Assembly (NCBI RefSeq): GCF_900129685.1
Contig: NZ_FQWM01000004.1
Coordinates: forward strand, 188,501-252,500
Reading direction: 5' to 3'
Source: Cognatishimia maritima
GTDB lineage: Bacteria > Pseudomonadota > Alphaproteobacteria > Rhodobacterales > Rhodobacteraceae
DNA: 64,000 nt
The stretch's first letter is position 1, and each line of letters starts with the position of its first letter. Positions 26,548 through 35,097 of the stretch are shown in pieces. The notes under the pieces are model-generated. The model worked only from the letters and a program-made list of their open reading frames with translations, made no database searches and had not been told where the DNA came from. Position numbers and translations under genes: made by a program.

Positions 26548-28104
26548 TTAGGCGAGGTCTTTGTAAGAAATCTCCCGTGCATCGACACCATCGCCCATCT
26601 TGCCGCGACGCACCAAAAGGCGGTTCAGGGCGTGGATATAGGCCTTGGCCGAAGCCACTACCGTATCCGTGTCAGCACTTTCGCCTGTCGCGATATTGCC
26701 GCCTTCGGACAAGCGCACAGATACCGTAGCCTGCGCGTCGGTGCCTTCGGTGACGGCATGCACCTGATAAAGTTCCAGATGCGCTTCATTCGGGTGCAAC
26801 TGGCGGATGGCACGGAAGGCTGCATCGACCGGGCCGTCGCCACGCTCAATGGCGGTTTTTTCCTCACCGTTGATCTCCATCACCAATGTCGCATCCGCTG
26901 GACCACCCGTGCCGCAGACCACGCGCAGTGTCTTCAATTTCAGCGTGTCATTGGCATCGTCTGTGCGCATCAAGGCAATCAGGTCGTCGTCAAAGACCTC
27001 TTTCTTGCGATCTGCCAGATCTTTGAAACGCACAAAGATGTCTTTCAACTGGTTGTCGCCGACCTCATAGCCCAGCTGCTCCAGCTTATCGCGCAGCGCC
27101 GCACGACCAGAGTGTTTACCCAAGGGCAAAGAGGTCCCAGACAGGCCGATGTCCTCGGGGCGCATGATCTCAAAGTTTTCGCGGTTCTTCAGCATGCCAT
27201 CTTGGTGAATGCCGCTTTCATGCGCGAAGGCGTTTTTGCCGACGATGGCCTTGTTGGGCTGGACCACAAAGCCGGACACGGTCGACACGCGACGAGAGAT
27301 CGCTATGATCTTTGTGGTGTCGATCCCGGTGTACCAAGGCATAATGTCGTTGCGGGTTTTCATCGCCATCACAACTTCTTCCAAAGCCGTGTTGCCTGCG
27401 CGTTCACCCAGACCGTTGATCGTACATTCGATCTGGCGCGCGCCGCCTGCGACGGCGGCCAGAGAGTTCGCGGTCGCCATGCCAAGGTCGTTGTGGCAGT
27501 GCGTCGCAAAGATCACCTCATCCGCGCCTGGAACGGTTTCGATCAGGCGTTTGATCAGGTCGGCGGATTCCGCCGGTGCCGTGTATCCTACAGTGTCCGG
27601 GATGTTGATCGTGGTCGCGCCCGCTTTGATGGCGATTTCGATCACGCGGCAGAGGTAATCCCATTCGGTGCGCGTCGCATCCATCGGGGACCATTGCACG
27701 TTTTCTGTCAGGTTCCGGGCATGGCTGACGGTTTCATGGATTTTATCGGCCATTTCATCCATGGTCAGGTTGGGGATCGCGCGGTGCAGGGGGGATGTGC
27801 CGATGAAGGTGTGAATGCGGTTCAACTCGGCGTGTTTGATCGCCTCTGCGCAGCGGTCGATATCAGCAAAGTTGGCACGCGCCAGACCGCAAATGCGGCT
27901 GTTCTTGGCACGTTTCGCAATCTCGCTGACCGCGCGGAAATCGCCTTCGGATGCAATCGGGAAACCTGCTTCGATGATGTCGACACCCATTTCGTCCAGC
28001 ATCTCTGCGATTTCGAGCTTTTCTTCATGGGTCATGGTCGCGCCCGGAGATTGCTCGCCATCGCGCAGGGTGGTGTCAAAAATGACGACTCTGTTCTTAT
28101 CCAT
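26548..28104 (-). CDS. leuA: 2-isopropylmalate synthase
   Basis: 518 residues. The HMGL-type barrel starts with IFDTTLRDGEQSPGATM, has the metal-binding HCHNDLGMA motif and a C-terminal LeuA dimerisation/allosteric domain from about residue 390 where leucine binds. It condenses acetyl-CoA with 2-ketoisovalerate, the committed step of leucine synthesis, and is normally feedback inhibited by leucine. Its ATG is 11 bases after the stop of the cupin gene, and both lie downstream of a leucine-rich leader peptide, so transcription is probably attenuated by leucyl-tRNA supply. The opposite strand holds a long open frame that is only a shadow. Confidence 0.97.
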   Translation of the reverse strand: MDKNRVVIFDTTLRDGEQSPGATMTHEEKLEIAEMLDEMGVDIIEAGFPIASEGDFRAVSEIAKRAKNSRICGLARANFADIDRCAEAIKHAELNRIHTFIGTSPLHRAIPNLTMDEMADKIHETVSHARNLTENVQWSPMDATRTEWDYLCRVIEIAIKAGATTINIPDTVGYTAPAESADLIKRLIETVPGADEVIFATHCHNDLGMATANSLAAVAGGARQIECTINGLGERAGNTALEEVVMAMKTRNDIMPWYTGIDTTKIIAISRRVSTVSGFVVQPNKAIVGKNAFAHESGIHQDGMLKNRENFEIMRPEDIGLSGTSLPLGKHSGRAALRDKLEQLGYEVGDNQLKDIFVRFKDLADRKKEVFDDDLIALMRTDDANDTLKLKTLRVVCGTGGPADATLVMEINGEEKTAIERGDGPVDAAFRAIRQLHPNEAHLELYQVHAVTEGTDAQATVSVRLSEGGNIATGESADTDTVVASAKAYIHALNRLLVRRGKMGDGVDAREISYKDLA

Positions 28105-28115
28105 TGTCTTGGTCC

Positions 28116-28472
28116 TCAGATATGCGGCTTGGGCGCGGGCACTTGGCCGCTGTCCCCGGAATTTGGTTCACCCTTGGGTTCGATCAGCAGAACTTTGACT
28201 TCTTCTGCTGCTTTTGGGCGGTGTACAACGCCTTTGGGGACGACCACAAGTTCGCCCGGACCAAAGGTCACAGGATCATGCGCTTCGTATTCCATGGTGA
28301 CTTCTCCCTGAAGCACAAAAAAGAAGTCATCAGTGGTGTCATGTTTGTGGAACGGAAATTCGCCTTTGAATTTCACGACCATCACGTCGTTATCATTATA
28401 GCTTGCGACGACATGCGGGTCCCAATGGGATGAAAACATCGCCAGCTTTTCAGCAAGGTTCACTTTTTGCAT
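28116..28472 (-). CDS. Cupin-domain protein upstream of leuA
   Basis: 118 residues of a single-domain cupin. The two cupin motifs are readable: FKGEFPFHKHDTTDDFFFVLQGEV (His-His-Glu type metal ligands) and FGPGELVVVPKGVVHRPKA with the second His. The ATG follows an AGGA site at spacing 9. It is the first structural gene after the leucine leader and 11 bases before leuA, so it is probably in the leucine operon, but its job there is unknown; small cupins may be enzymes or sugar/metal-binding proteins. Confidence 0.85.
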   Translation of the reverse strand: MQKVNLAEKLAMFSSHWDPHVVASYNDNDVMVVKFKGEFPFHKHDTTDDFFFVLQGEVTMEYEAHDPVTFGPGELVVVPKGVVHRPKAAEEVKVLLIEPKGEPNSGDSGQVPAPKPHI

Positions 28473-28504
28473 TTTGGAATATCCTAAACTCGGTTGATAC
28501 GGGA

Positions 28505-28558
28505 TCGGCGCGTCACAACTCCCCTGAGCACGCGCGCCGAGAAGGCCGCGCTCAGAGG
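28505..28558 (-). promoter_or_regulatory. Probable leucine attenuator: two mutually exclusive helices
   Basis: On the minus strand helix A pairs CCTCTGAGC (28558-28550) with GCTCAGGGG (28529-28521), nine pairs with one G-U. Helix B pairs TCGGCGCG (28540-28533) with CGCGCCGA (28512-28505), eight perfect pairs. The 3' arm of A lies in the loop of B while its 5' arm is outside, so both cannot form at once. The 5' arm of A covers the last leucine codon and stop of the leader peptide. No strong U-tract follows, so the off-state could be a weak terminator or a Rho/translation effect. Confidence 0.6.
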
Positions 28559-28638
28559 CGAGTTAGGAGTAGGTCTAGGCCACGCGCAAACGGCGCCGGA
28601 AGGCGCTGCGGATCTGCGATATGTGTCTGCGTGGTCAT
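28552..28638 (-). CDS. Leucine leader peptide (28 residues) of the cupin-leuA unit
   Basis: ATG at 28638 and TGA at 28554-28552. The peptide ends GLDLLLTRL, with codons CTA GAC CTA CTC CTA ACT CGC CTC TGA: five leucines in the last eight residues, three of them CTA, a codon expected to be rare in a GC-rich genome. This is the classic design of an amino-acid attenuator leader, sitting 79 bases upstream of a unit containing leuA. No Shine-Dalgarno is visible and a TATAGT box lies only seven bases upstream, so the transcript probably starts at or next to the AUG, as known for the trpL leader of rhizobia. Function is inferred. Confidence 0.75.
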   Translation of the reverse strand: MTTQTHIADPQRLPAPFARGLDLLLTRL

Positions 28639-28913
28639 CGCGGGGACTATACATAGGCGCGATGGAAAGGAAAGTAGGAAAATTCGACTTTGCAAGAAGT
28701 GGCTCTCACTGCCTTGCAGATTAGGCAGACAGGACACTAGGGGTTGAATGAATTCTTTTTAGATCGGGGGGCTGAAATATTATTGTAGCAATTTGAGCTA
28801 TTTTCTGTGGCAAACAGTATTGGCGTGAAGGTCGACTTGGAGCCCTCTCTGACAAACGCTGGGTTGAGGATGAGTAACTGCTAATCGCAGGATGCACTGT
28901 AACACGCAATCGA
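28639..28913. other. Non-coding AT-richer gap before the zinc-ribbon gene
   Basis: About 275 bases between the leucine leader and the zinc-ribbon protein. It must hold the minus-strand leucine promoter and any plus-strand promoter for the next gene. The stretch 28740-28870 looks richer in A and T than the surroundings. No other gene, terminator or clear repeat was seen in it. Confidence 0.5.
28646..28651 (-). promoter_or_regulatory. -10 box of the leucine leader
   Basis: TATAGT on the minus strand (28651-28646), seven bases before the leader ATG. The expected -35 zone holds no good TTGACA match. The position implies a leaderless or nearly leaderless transcript. Confidence 0.45.
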
Positions 28914-29831
28914 TTGAAGAGTGATATTGAGCGACATAAGATTTCAGTATTGTATGCCCACGCGGAGACAGCCTTGATCAACCTAGAACCAACGATTTCG
29001 CAGATTGAGAAACTTCTCGAAGAAAATACTGAAGCGAGTGTGACCTATGCCGCTCTTGAGTGCCGCCTAGCTATCGAGAGAATTTGCTATGAACGTCTCC
29101 GGCTAGCTCATGATTATATTTCCCACGATGATCTGAGGAAATGGCAGCCGAGCGACATTGTGAAGACGCTCATTCAAGAGGTTGATGCCAAGGCTGCCGA
29201 GACCTTTACGCTGTCCATAGCGCGGGAACACATGCCAGAAGGGTCTCCTCCGCTCGCTCGTGAGAATTACGAGGCGATGGAGTGGCTTCCCGTCGGCACT
29301 CAAGTCGGCTTCGCACCCAACAAACTCGGGAAACTATGGAACGCGCTTGCGAAACTCGCGCTACATATCGAAATCCCGACCTCGAAAGATGCGACCGTCA
29401 CGCAATACGGTGATATTCAAGCGATAGCACCCAAGGTCAAACTGGCTCTTGCGGAAATTAGGCGAATTTCTGAAGGAACAATGATGTTTACTGGCATGGG
29501 TGAGGAAGTTTCTTTCGAATGTAGCTGTGGTTCAAAGAACAAACGGCGGCTTGAACTGCTAAAGGATGGTCAAACCATTAACTGCATAAATCCCGATTGT
29601 GATGAGAGCTATGGCTACGTCCAGACTGACATGACCTTCGGGCGCAGAACTTTTGAGATTGTCTGTCGCGCCTGTGAAGCATCCCGCGACATACCTAAGC
29701 GGATGGTTGAGAAACTCAGGACCGACCAACACATTCACTTCGACTGTAGCCGGTGCAGCGAGACCATTTATGTGTCGTGGCGTCCTATGCAAGCGCAGCG
29801 AACAGAACCGACCCTCAAAAGACCGAAGTAA
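28914..29831 (+). CDS. Unrecognised protein with two C-terminal zinc-ribbon-like cysteine clusters
   Basis: About 305 residues if translation begins at the TTG at 28914; the frame opens at 28878 and contains no early ATG, and no ribosome-binding site is obvious, so the 5' end is uncertain. Residues 15-190 look helical and soluble. The C-terminal third has eight cysteines in two sets: C203, C205, C224, C229 and C251, C254, C278, C281, each compatible with a zinc ribbon. I do not recognise the family. It sits alone between the leucine leader and the MORN gene, in a patch that reads AT-richer than its neighbours, so recent acquisition is possible. Confidence 0.65.
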   Translation: MKSDIERHKISVLYAHAETALINLEPTISQIEKLLEENTEASVTYAALECRLAIERICYERLRLAHDYISHDDLRKWQPSDIVKTLIQEVDAKAAETFTLSIAREHMPEGSPPLARENYEAMEWLPVGTQVGFAPNKLGKLWNALAKLALHIEIPTSKDATVTQYGDIQAIAPKVKLALAEIRRISEGTMMFTGMGEEVSFECSCGSKNKRRLELLKDGQTINCINPDCDESYGYVQTDMTFGRRTFEIVCRACEASRDIPKRMVEKLRTDQHIHFDCSRCSETIYVSWRPMQAQRTEPTLKRPK

Positions 29832-29963
29832 CCTTCCGATTGGGTTGACCAGTTCAAAAGTTGCCAGTTGCCGACCTAGACAATGCGGACATTGGCGCAC
29901 CTGCTGCGAATTCACAATAAGTCCACATAGCGGTCAACGCACTGAAACCGCCCCACCTTCGGA

Positions 29964-31364
29964 TCAATTCTCCTGCAGCGCGCCATTTTCCCAATTACCG
30001 GTCGCTTCTTGGCCGGTGGCGTATTTCATCGTGCCTTCGCCTTGGCGTTTGCCGGCTTTGAAGGTGCCTTCGTAGACATCGCCATTGGCATAGGTCGCAA
30101 CGCCTTGGCCCTCGATCTCACCGGCCAACCATTCGCCCGTGTAAGAAAAGCCATCAGGCATAGTGATCTTGCCTTGGCCCTCGCGTTGGCCATTCACAAA
30201 TGACCCGGTGTAGGTCGTGCCGTCGGCGTAAGTCGCCGTACCTTGGCCGTGGCGTTGGCCGTCTTGCCAGTCGCCTTCGTAGCGGTAGCCATCGGTGAAG
30301 GTCATCACACCCTGACCGTGGTTCTTGGCGTTCTTGAATTCACCTTCGTAAATCAAACCATTTGCGTAGGTGGCTTTGCCATACCCTTCAATAACCCCGG
30401 CCTGCCAGTCGCCTTCGTAAACCGATCCGTCCGGGTAGGTGATCATGCCTTGACCGTCGGCTAGGTCTTCCATGAAGGCCCCAACATAAATCGACCCATC
30501 GGGGTAGGTCACCGTGCCATTGCCTTGAATCTTTCCGGCCACCCAGTCGCCTTCGTATTTGTAGCCATCCGCACCGATGAAGACGCCGGTGCCCTCGCGA
30601 CGGTCGGCTTTGAATTCACCTTCGTAGACGTCGCCATTGGCGTAGTTGACGCGACCAAAACCTTCACGTTTGCCACCCACCAGCGTGCCTTCATAAACAT
30701 CGCCATTGGGTTGGGTCAGCTTGCCTTGGCCGTCGATCTGGCCTGCGCTCCACAAACCCTCGTAGACCAAGCCATCGGGCATGGTCAGGGTGCCTGTGCC
30801 TTGACGTTGGCCCGCGACGATATCGCCGTTGTAAACCGCACCATCGGGGTAGGTGATTTGGCCGGTGCCTTCTTTGACGCCATTGACCCAATCACCGGAA
30901 TAGACATAGCCACCGGGGCTACGCATTGTGCCGGTGCCATGGTGCATGGCGTTCACGAACCCGCCTTCGTAGGTCACACCGTTGGCATAAACCGCCAGAC
31001 CCTGACCGGTAATTTTGCCATCGACCCATTCACCTTCGTAGGTGCCGCCGTCGCTAAAGGTGATCTTGCCGATACCTTCAGGTTTGCCTTTGACAAACTC
31101 GCCTTCATAAAGCGAACCGTTGGGAAAACGCGCCTGGCCGGTCCCCAGAATTTCACCTTCGACCCAAGTGCCAGTGTATTCATAGCCATTGGGCAAACGA
31201 TAGGTGCCGGTGCCGTGCTGCAGACCGTCCTTGAAGGTGCCTTCGTAGACGCCACCGTCATCATATTGCTTGGTCAGGACACTGCCATCCTGCGCCATAG
31301 CTGGCCCAGCACAGGCAAGCGCGGCCGCCATGGCCAATGCCGAAATCGCTTGTCTCGTTGTCAT
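29964..31364 (-). CDS. Exported MORN-repeat protein
   Basis: 466 residues. A signal peptide (basic MTTRQ start, then ALAMAAALACAGPAMA with an AMA-Q cleavage site) is followed by 18 complete 23-residue MORN repeats of the form YEGxWxxGxxxGxGxxxxxxG plus one partial repeat at the C-terminus, filling nearly the whole mature protein. MORN repeats form extended beta-hairpin arrays that may bind lipids or proteins. The product is therefore predicted to be periplasmic or surface-exposed. The underlying DNA is an array of 69-base degenerate repeats. It diverges from nadE; its partner and function are unknown. Confidence 0.88.
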   Translation of the reverse strand: MTTRQAISALAMAAALACAGPAMAQDGSVLTKQYDDGGVYEGTFKDGLQHGTGTYRLPNGYEYTGTWVEGEILGTGQARFPNGSLYEGEFVKGKPEGIGKITFSDGGTYEGEWVDGKITGQGLAVYANGVTYEGGFVNAMHHGTGTMRSPGGYVYSGDWVNGVKEGTGQITYPDGAVYNGDIVAGQRQGTGTLTMPDGLVYEGLWSAGQIDGQGKLTQPNGDVYEGTLVGGKREGFGRVNYANGDVYEGEFKADRREGTGVFIGADGYKYEGDWVAGKIQGNGTVTYPDGSIYVGAFMEDLADGQGMITYPDGSVYEGDWQAGVIEGYGKATYANGLIYEGEFKNAKNHGQGVMTFTDGYRYEGDWQDGQRHGQGTATYADGTTYTGSFVNGQREGQGKITMPDGFSYTGEWLAGEIEGQGVATYANGDVYEGTFKAGKRQGEGTMKYATGQEATGNWENGALQEN

Positions 31365-31508
31365 GCTCTTGCCCCTGTGGTCTGCGCCTCCGGCGAAATT
31401 TAGAGCAGCCCCGCCCTCGGGGCAACGCCTTTTGCCGCTTTGCGCTTTTCCTTGGGGCTGGTTCTGCTAAATCTTGCCAAATGACGTAGATACCGCCACG
31501 GAGTGATC

Positions 31509-33167
31509 ATGGCAGACAAATTCCGAGTGACCCTAGCGCAGGCCAATCCTGTCATGGGTGATATCGAGGGCAACGCGGCACGGGCGAAGTCTGCTTGGGA
31601 GGCAGGCAAAGCGGCGGATGCAGACCTTGTTGCCCTGCCGGAAATGTTCATTCTTGGCTATAATCCGCAGGACTTGGTGATGAAACCTGCGGTTCAGGCC
31701 CAATGTTTTGAAGCCATCAATCAATTGGCGCTTGAGTGTGCAGACGGGCCAGCCTTGGCCATCGGTGGGCCCTACGCCGATGGGGATCAGCTGTTTAACG
31801 CCTATTTCATCCTGAACAATGGCAAGATCATCAGCAAACAGCTGAAGCACCACCTGCCAAACTACAATGTGTTCGACGAGGTGCGCCTGTTTGACAGCGG
31901 ACCTCTGGGCGGCCCCTATGCGGTCGGGAACACGCGTGTCGGCTCTCCGATCTGCGAAGATGCTTGGTATGAGGACGTGGCCGAAACTCTGCAAGAAACC
32001 GGGGCTGAATTCCTGCTGGTGCCAAACGGATCGCCCTATTACCGCGACAAGTTTGATCGCCGCATGGCGCATATGGTCGCGCGCGTGATCGAAACGGGAC
32101 TGCCGCTGATCTACCTTAATATGGTGGGAGGACAGGACGATCAGGTCTTTGACGGGGGGTCCTTTGTTCTGAACCCCGGTGGTCATCTGGCGGTGCAATT
32201 GCCGGTGTTTGACGAAATGATTGCCCATGTCGATTTGGTGCGCGGGCCGGAGGGCTGGGTGTGTGAGCAGGGCGAACGCGCGCTTCTTCCTGCCGGCGAA
32301 GAACAGGACTATCGCGTCTGCGTCGAAGCGTTGCGCGATTACATGCGCAAGACCGGCTTCAAAAAGGTGCTGTTGGGCCTGTCTGGCGGAATCGACTCAG
32401 CGCTCGTCGCCACGATTGCTGTCGATGCGCTGGGCGCTGAAAACGTGCGCTGCGTGATGCTGCCCTCTGAATATACGTCGCAAAGTTCGCTGGATGACGC
32501 AGAGGACATCGCGAAGCGCCTCGGTGTGCATTACGACTACGTCCCAATCCGCGAGAGCCGTCAGGCGGTGACCAACACGCTCGCCCCGCTGTTTGAGGGG
32601 CTAGAGACCGGGCTGACCGAGGAAAACATTCAGTCCCGTCTGCGCGGTTTGCTGCTGATGGCCATGTCCAACAAATTTGGTGAAATGCTGTTGACCACCG
32701 GCAACAAATCCGAGGTCGCAGTGGGTTACGCAACGATCTATGGCGATATGAACGGCGGCTATAATCCGATCAAGGACATGTACAAAACCCGCGTTTTTGA
32801 AACCTGCCGCTGGCGCAATGACAACCACAGGGATTGGATGCAAGGACCTGCTGGCGAAGTCATCCCGGTTTCGATCATCGACAAACCGCCCTCTGCCGAA
32901 CTGCGTCCAGATCAAAAAGACGAAGACAGCCTGCCGCCTTACGATATTCTTGATGGGATTTTGGAGATGCTGGTTGATCAGGAAAAATCCGTCGCGGACT
33001 GCGTCGAGGCAGGTTACGACCGCGCCACGGTCAAGCGGGTGGAGCATCTGCTTTACATCAGCGAATACAAACGCTTCCAATCTGCCCCAGGCGCGCGACT
33101 GTCTAAGAAAGCCTTCTGGCTTGATCGGCGTTACCCGATTGTGAACCGCTTCCGGGACGAGAGCTGA
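31509..33167 (+). CDS. nadE: Glutamine-dependent NAD+ synthase
   Basis: 552 residues from ATG 31509 (GGAG at 31500-31503; a GTG six bases earlier is possible). The N-terminal nitrilase-type glutaminase domain shows Glu in ALPEMFILGYNP, the Lys region KHHLPNY and catalytic Cys in PICEDAWYED. The C-terminal synthetase has the PP-loop GLSGGIDSALVATI near residue 295 and the LLTTGNKSE motif. It amidates nicotinic acid adenine dinucleotide to NAD+ with ATP, using ammonia channelled from glutamine. The flavodoxin gene begins two bases after its stop. Confidence 0.97.
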   Translation: MADKFRVTLAQANPVMGDIEGNAARAKSAWEAGKAADADLVALPEMFILGYNPQDLVMKPAVQAQCFEAINQLALECADGPALAIGGPYADGDQLFNAYFILNNGKIISKQLKHHLPNYNVFDEVRLFDSGPLGGPYAVGNTRVGSPICEDAWYEDVAETLQETGAEFLLVPNGSPYYRDKFDRRMAHMVARVIETGLPLIYLNMVGGQDDQVFDGGSFVLNPGGHLAVQLPVFDEMIAHVDLVRGPEGWVCEQGERALLPAGEEQDYRVCVEALRDYMRKTGFKKVLLGLSGGIDSALVATIAVDALGAENVRCVMLPSEYTSQSSLDDAEDIAKRLGVHYDYVPIRESRQAVTNTLAPLFEGLETGLTEENIQSRLRGLLLMAMSNKFGEMLLTTGNKSEVAVGYATIYGDMNGGYNPIKDMYKTRVFETCRWRNDNHRDWMQGPAGEVIPVSIIDKPPSAELRPDQKDEDSLPPYDILDGILEMLVDQEKSVADCVEAGYDRATVKRVEHLLYISEYKRFQSAPGARLSKKAFWLDRRYPIVNRFRDES

Positions 33168-33168
33168 A

Positions 33169-33654
33169 TTGGCGCATCTGCTGATCATATACCACTCTCG
33201 TACGGGCGGCAGTCAGCAGATGGCAGAGGCGGCGCATGAAGCCGCGAAAGAAGAATGCGATACAAGCCTATTGCGCGCAGACAAAGCGCAGCCCGATGAT
33301 CTGAAGGCGGCAGATGGTTACATCTTTTGCGCGCCGGAAAACCTAGCGGCGCTTTCAGGCCAGATGAAAGAGTTCTTTGATCGCTGCTATTATCCGGTGC
33401 TTGGTAAGATCGAAGGACGCCCCTATGCGCAGATGATCTGTGCGGGGTCGGACGGTGAAAACGCGGTGCGGCAACTCGCAAGGATCGCGACGGGATGGCG
33501 TTTGAAAGAGGTCCAGCCGCCCATCATTGTGAACACCGCGGCCCAAACGCCCGAGGCCATTTTGGCCCCCAAAACGATCGCCGAAGCGGACTTGGCCAAA
33601 TGCCGAGAGATTGGCCAAGCGCTGGGCGCGGGTTTGGCGATGGGCGTCTTTTAG
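33169..33654 (+). CDS. Flavodoxin-like family protein (NADPH-dependent FMN reductase type)
   Basis: 161 residues, starting with a TTG one base after the nadE stop. The N-terminal LLIIYHSRTGGSQQMAEA is the phosphate-binding loop of flavodoxin-fold proteins (S/T-x-T-G-x-T type), followed by DGYIFCAPENLAALSGQMKEFFDRCYY, the isoalloxazine-side loop. Such proteins bind FMN and transfer electrons or reduce quinones. Co-transcription with nadE is likely; a specific reaction cannot be named. It converges with the metallo-hydrolase gene, with three bases between stops. Confidence 0.85.
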   Translation: MAHLLIIYHSRTGGSQQMAEAAHEAAKEECDTSLLRADKAQPDDLKAADGYIFCAPENLAALSGQMKEFFDRCYYPVLGKIEGRPYAQMICAGSDGENAVRQLARIATGWRLKEVQPPIIVNTAAQTPEAILAPKTIAEADLAKCREIGQALGAGLAMGVF

Positions 33655-33657
33655 GCC

Positions 33658-34581
33658 CTACAGCATCAACTGATAGCTGGTTGGAACATAGTGGAAGCCG
33701 TCGCCGCGCGTTTCGACATAACCAACGCCGGGGAAGGGCATGTGATAGCCGACAAATGGGATATTGTCGGCGGCCATCATATCCAGCATCCGGCGGCGTG
33801 TTGCGGCGGCTTGCGCCTTGTCGCGGTCAAAGCGCACTTCCCAATCCGGGTAGGCGAGTGACCAGACGTAGTGGTTGGCGAAATCGGCGGCCAACACCAT
33901 CTGCTGCCCTTCGCTTTCCAATCGGAAGGCCATATGACCGGGCGAATGGCCGAACGCCTCCATCGCGGTGATGCCAGAGGCAACGGAGTCGCCCCCTTTG
34001 ATCATTGCCATCTTCTCAGCCAGCGGGCGGACTTTGGCTTCGAACCCTTCGTTGCTGGCACTTGCAGTCGCGTCAAATTCGACAGCCCCGGCAAGGTAGC
34101 GCGCGTTTATGAAAGTCTCACCTGCATCGCCCGAAAGGCCGCCGATATGGTCACCATGCATATGGGTCAAAACCACTGCATCAATCTGATCAGCGGTGTA
34201 GCCTGCTGCCTCTAGTGCGCCGGTGATCCCGGCTGGGTTCAGCCCGGTGTCAAACAGGATCAATTCAGACCCCGTGTTGACCACCGTCGGCGTAAAGAAG
34301 AACTGCGCCTTGTCAGTAGGAATATGCGCAGCCTCTGAAACGGCATCAAATTCCGCCTTGTCGACATTCAGCCCAAATATTTTGTGTGGCTCGTCCACCG
34401 TGCGCGACCCAACGAGCAGTGTCGTCACCTCAAACCCGCCAACCTTCATGCGGTTGAATTTGGTCGCGCTGACGCCCAGCATCTCTGCAGCTGCAAATCC
34501 TTTGGTCGCAGCGGCCATAAGCGGCAGTGTTGCGCCCCCAATCATCAAATCGCGACGTGAAATTGTTTTACTGTTATGCAT
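33658..34581 (-). CDS. Tat-exported metallo-beta-lactamase-fold hydrolase
   Basis: 307 residues from the ATG at 34581, which has GGAGGG just upstream; the frame opens earlier without homology. The N-terminus has a twin-arginine signal (SRRDLMIGGATLPLMAAA). The metal site is THMHGDHIGG (HxHxDH) near residue 118 and further His ligands come in GHSPGHMAF and VGYHMPFPGVG. Zinc hydrolases with this fold include lactonases and arylsulfatase-type enzymes; the substrate is unknown. Export through Tat implies folding with its metal in the cytoplasm. It diverges from the DUF1801 gene. Confidence 0.87.
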   Translation of the reverse strand: MHNSKTISRRDLMIGGATLPLMAAATKGFAAAEMLGVSATKFNRMKVGGFEVTTLLVGSRTVDEPHKIFGLNVDKAEFDAVSEAAHIPTDKAQFFFTPTVVNTGSELILFDTGLNPAGITGALEAAGYTADQIDAVVLTHMHGDHIGGLSGDAGETFINARYLAGAVEFDATASASNEGFEAKVRPLAEKMAMIKGGDSVASGITAMEAFGHSPGHMAFRLESEGQQMVLAADFANHYVWSLAYPDWEVRFDRDKAQAAATRRRMLDMMAADNIPFVGYHMPFPGVGYVETRGDGFHYVPTSYQLML

Positions 34582-34662
34582 GACACCCTCCGAACTCATA
34601 TGGTGTAAGGATAGAGCGTATTGGGCCATTTCAAGGTAGTGTTTGCGTGAGGAGGCGTGATC

Positions 34663-35097
34663 ATGCCGAAATCGGAGAACAAGACTGTCGCTGGGGATCA
34701 AGATCCGCGTGATTTTCTAAATGCGGTGGAACACCCGACACGCCGCGCCGATGGTCTCGTGCTGCTTGATCTGTTTTCTAAGGTCAGTGGATACGCGCCC
34801 GTCATGTGGGGCCCATCCATCGTTGGTTGTGGGCGGTATCATTACCGCTACGAAAGTGGTCGCGAAGGGGATTTCCTCGCGACCGGGTTCAGCCCGCGCA
34901 AATCCAACCTGGCGATCTACATAATGCCGGGCTATCAGGATTACTCCGAAATCTTGGATCGATTAGGCAAACATAAACTTGGCAAAAGCTGTCTGTATGT
35001 GAACAAGCTTGCCGATATTGATCTTGTTGTGCTGCGAGAACTGATCAAAGCCGGAATGGCCGATCTGAACAAGATTTGGCCGGTAGAGCCAAGTTAA
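34663..35097 (+). CDS. DUF1801 (YdhG-like) domain protein
   Basis: 144 residues from ATG 34663 with GGAGG at good spacing (a GTG six bases upstream is less likely). The YdhG/DUF1801 pattern is clear: GYAPVMWGPSIVGCGRYHYRYESGREGDF, then TGFSPRKSNLAIYIM and LGKHKLGKSCLYVNKL with ADIDLVVLRELI at the end. The family has a small alpha-beta fold and no firmly established function; some members bind ligands. It is a single gene, convergent with the ABM-like gene. Confidence 0.85.
   Translation: MPKSENKTVAGDQDPRDFLNAVEHPTRRADGLVLLDLFSKVSGYAPVMWGPSIVGCGRYHYRYESGREGDFLATGFSPRKSNLAIYIMPGYQDYSEILDRLGKHKLGKSCLYVNKLADIDLVVLRELIKAGMADLNKIWPVEPS

Noticed and set aside
26424-26591. Longer pilin frame beginning inside leuA
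   Set aside because: The extension lacks prepilin features and overlaps leuA; ATG 26423 gives a normal leader.
26524-28311. A 595-residue open frame on the plus strand, antisense to leuA and the cupin
   Set aside because: It mirrors the high-GC third-position pattern of leuA, has no family motifs and no ribosome site, and covers a well-supported gene.
30525-31403. A 292-residue open frame antisense to the MORN gene
   Set aside because: It is repetitive only because the MORN DNA repeats; no independent signal for coding.
31408-31423. GCCCCG-CCCT-CGGGGC hairpin between the MORN gene and nadE
   Set aside because: A stem is real, but it lies in a divergent promoter gap with no transcript known to end there and no T-run, so no terminator was called.
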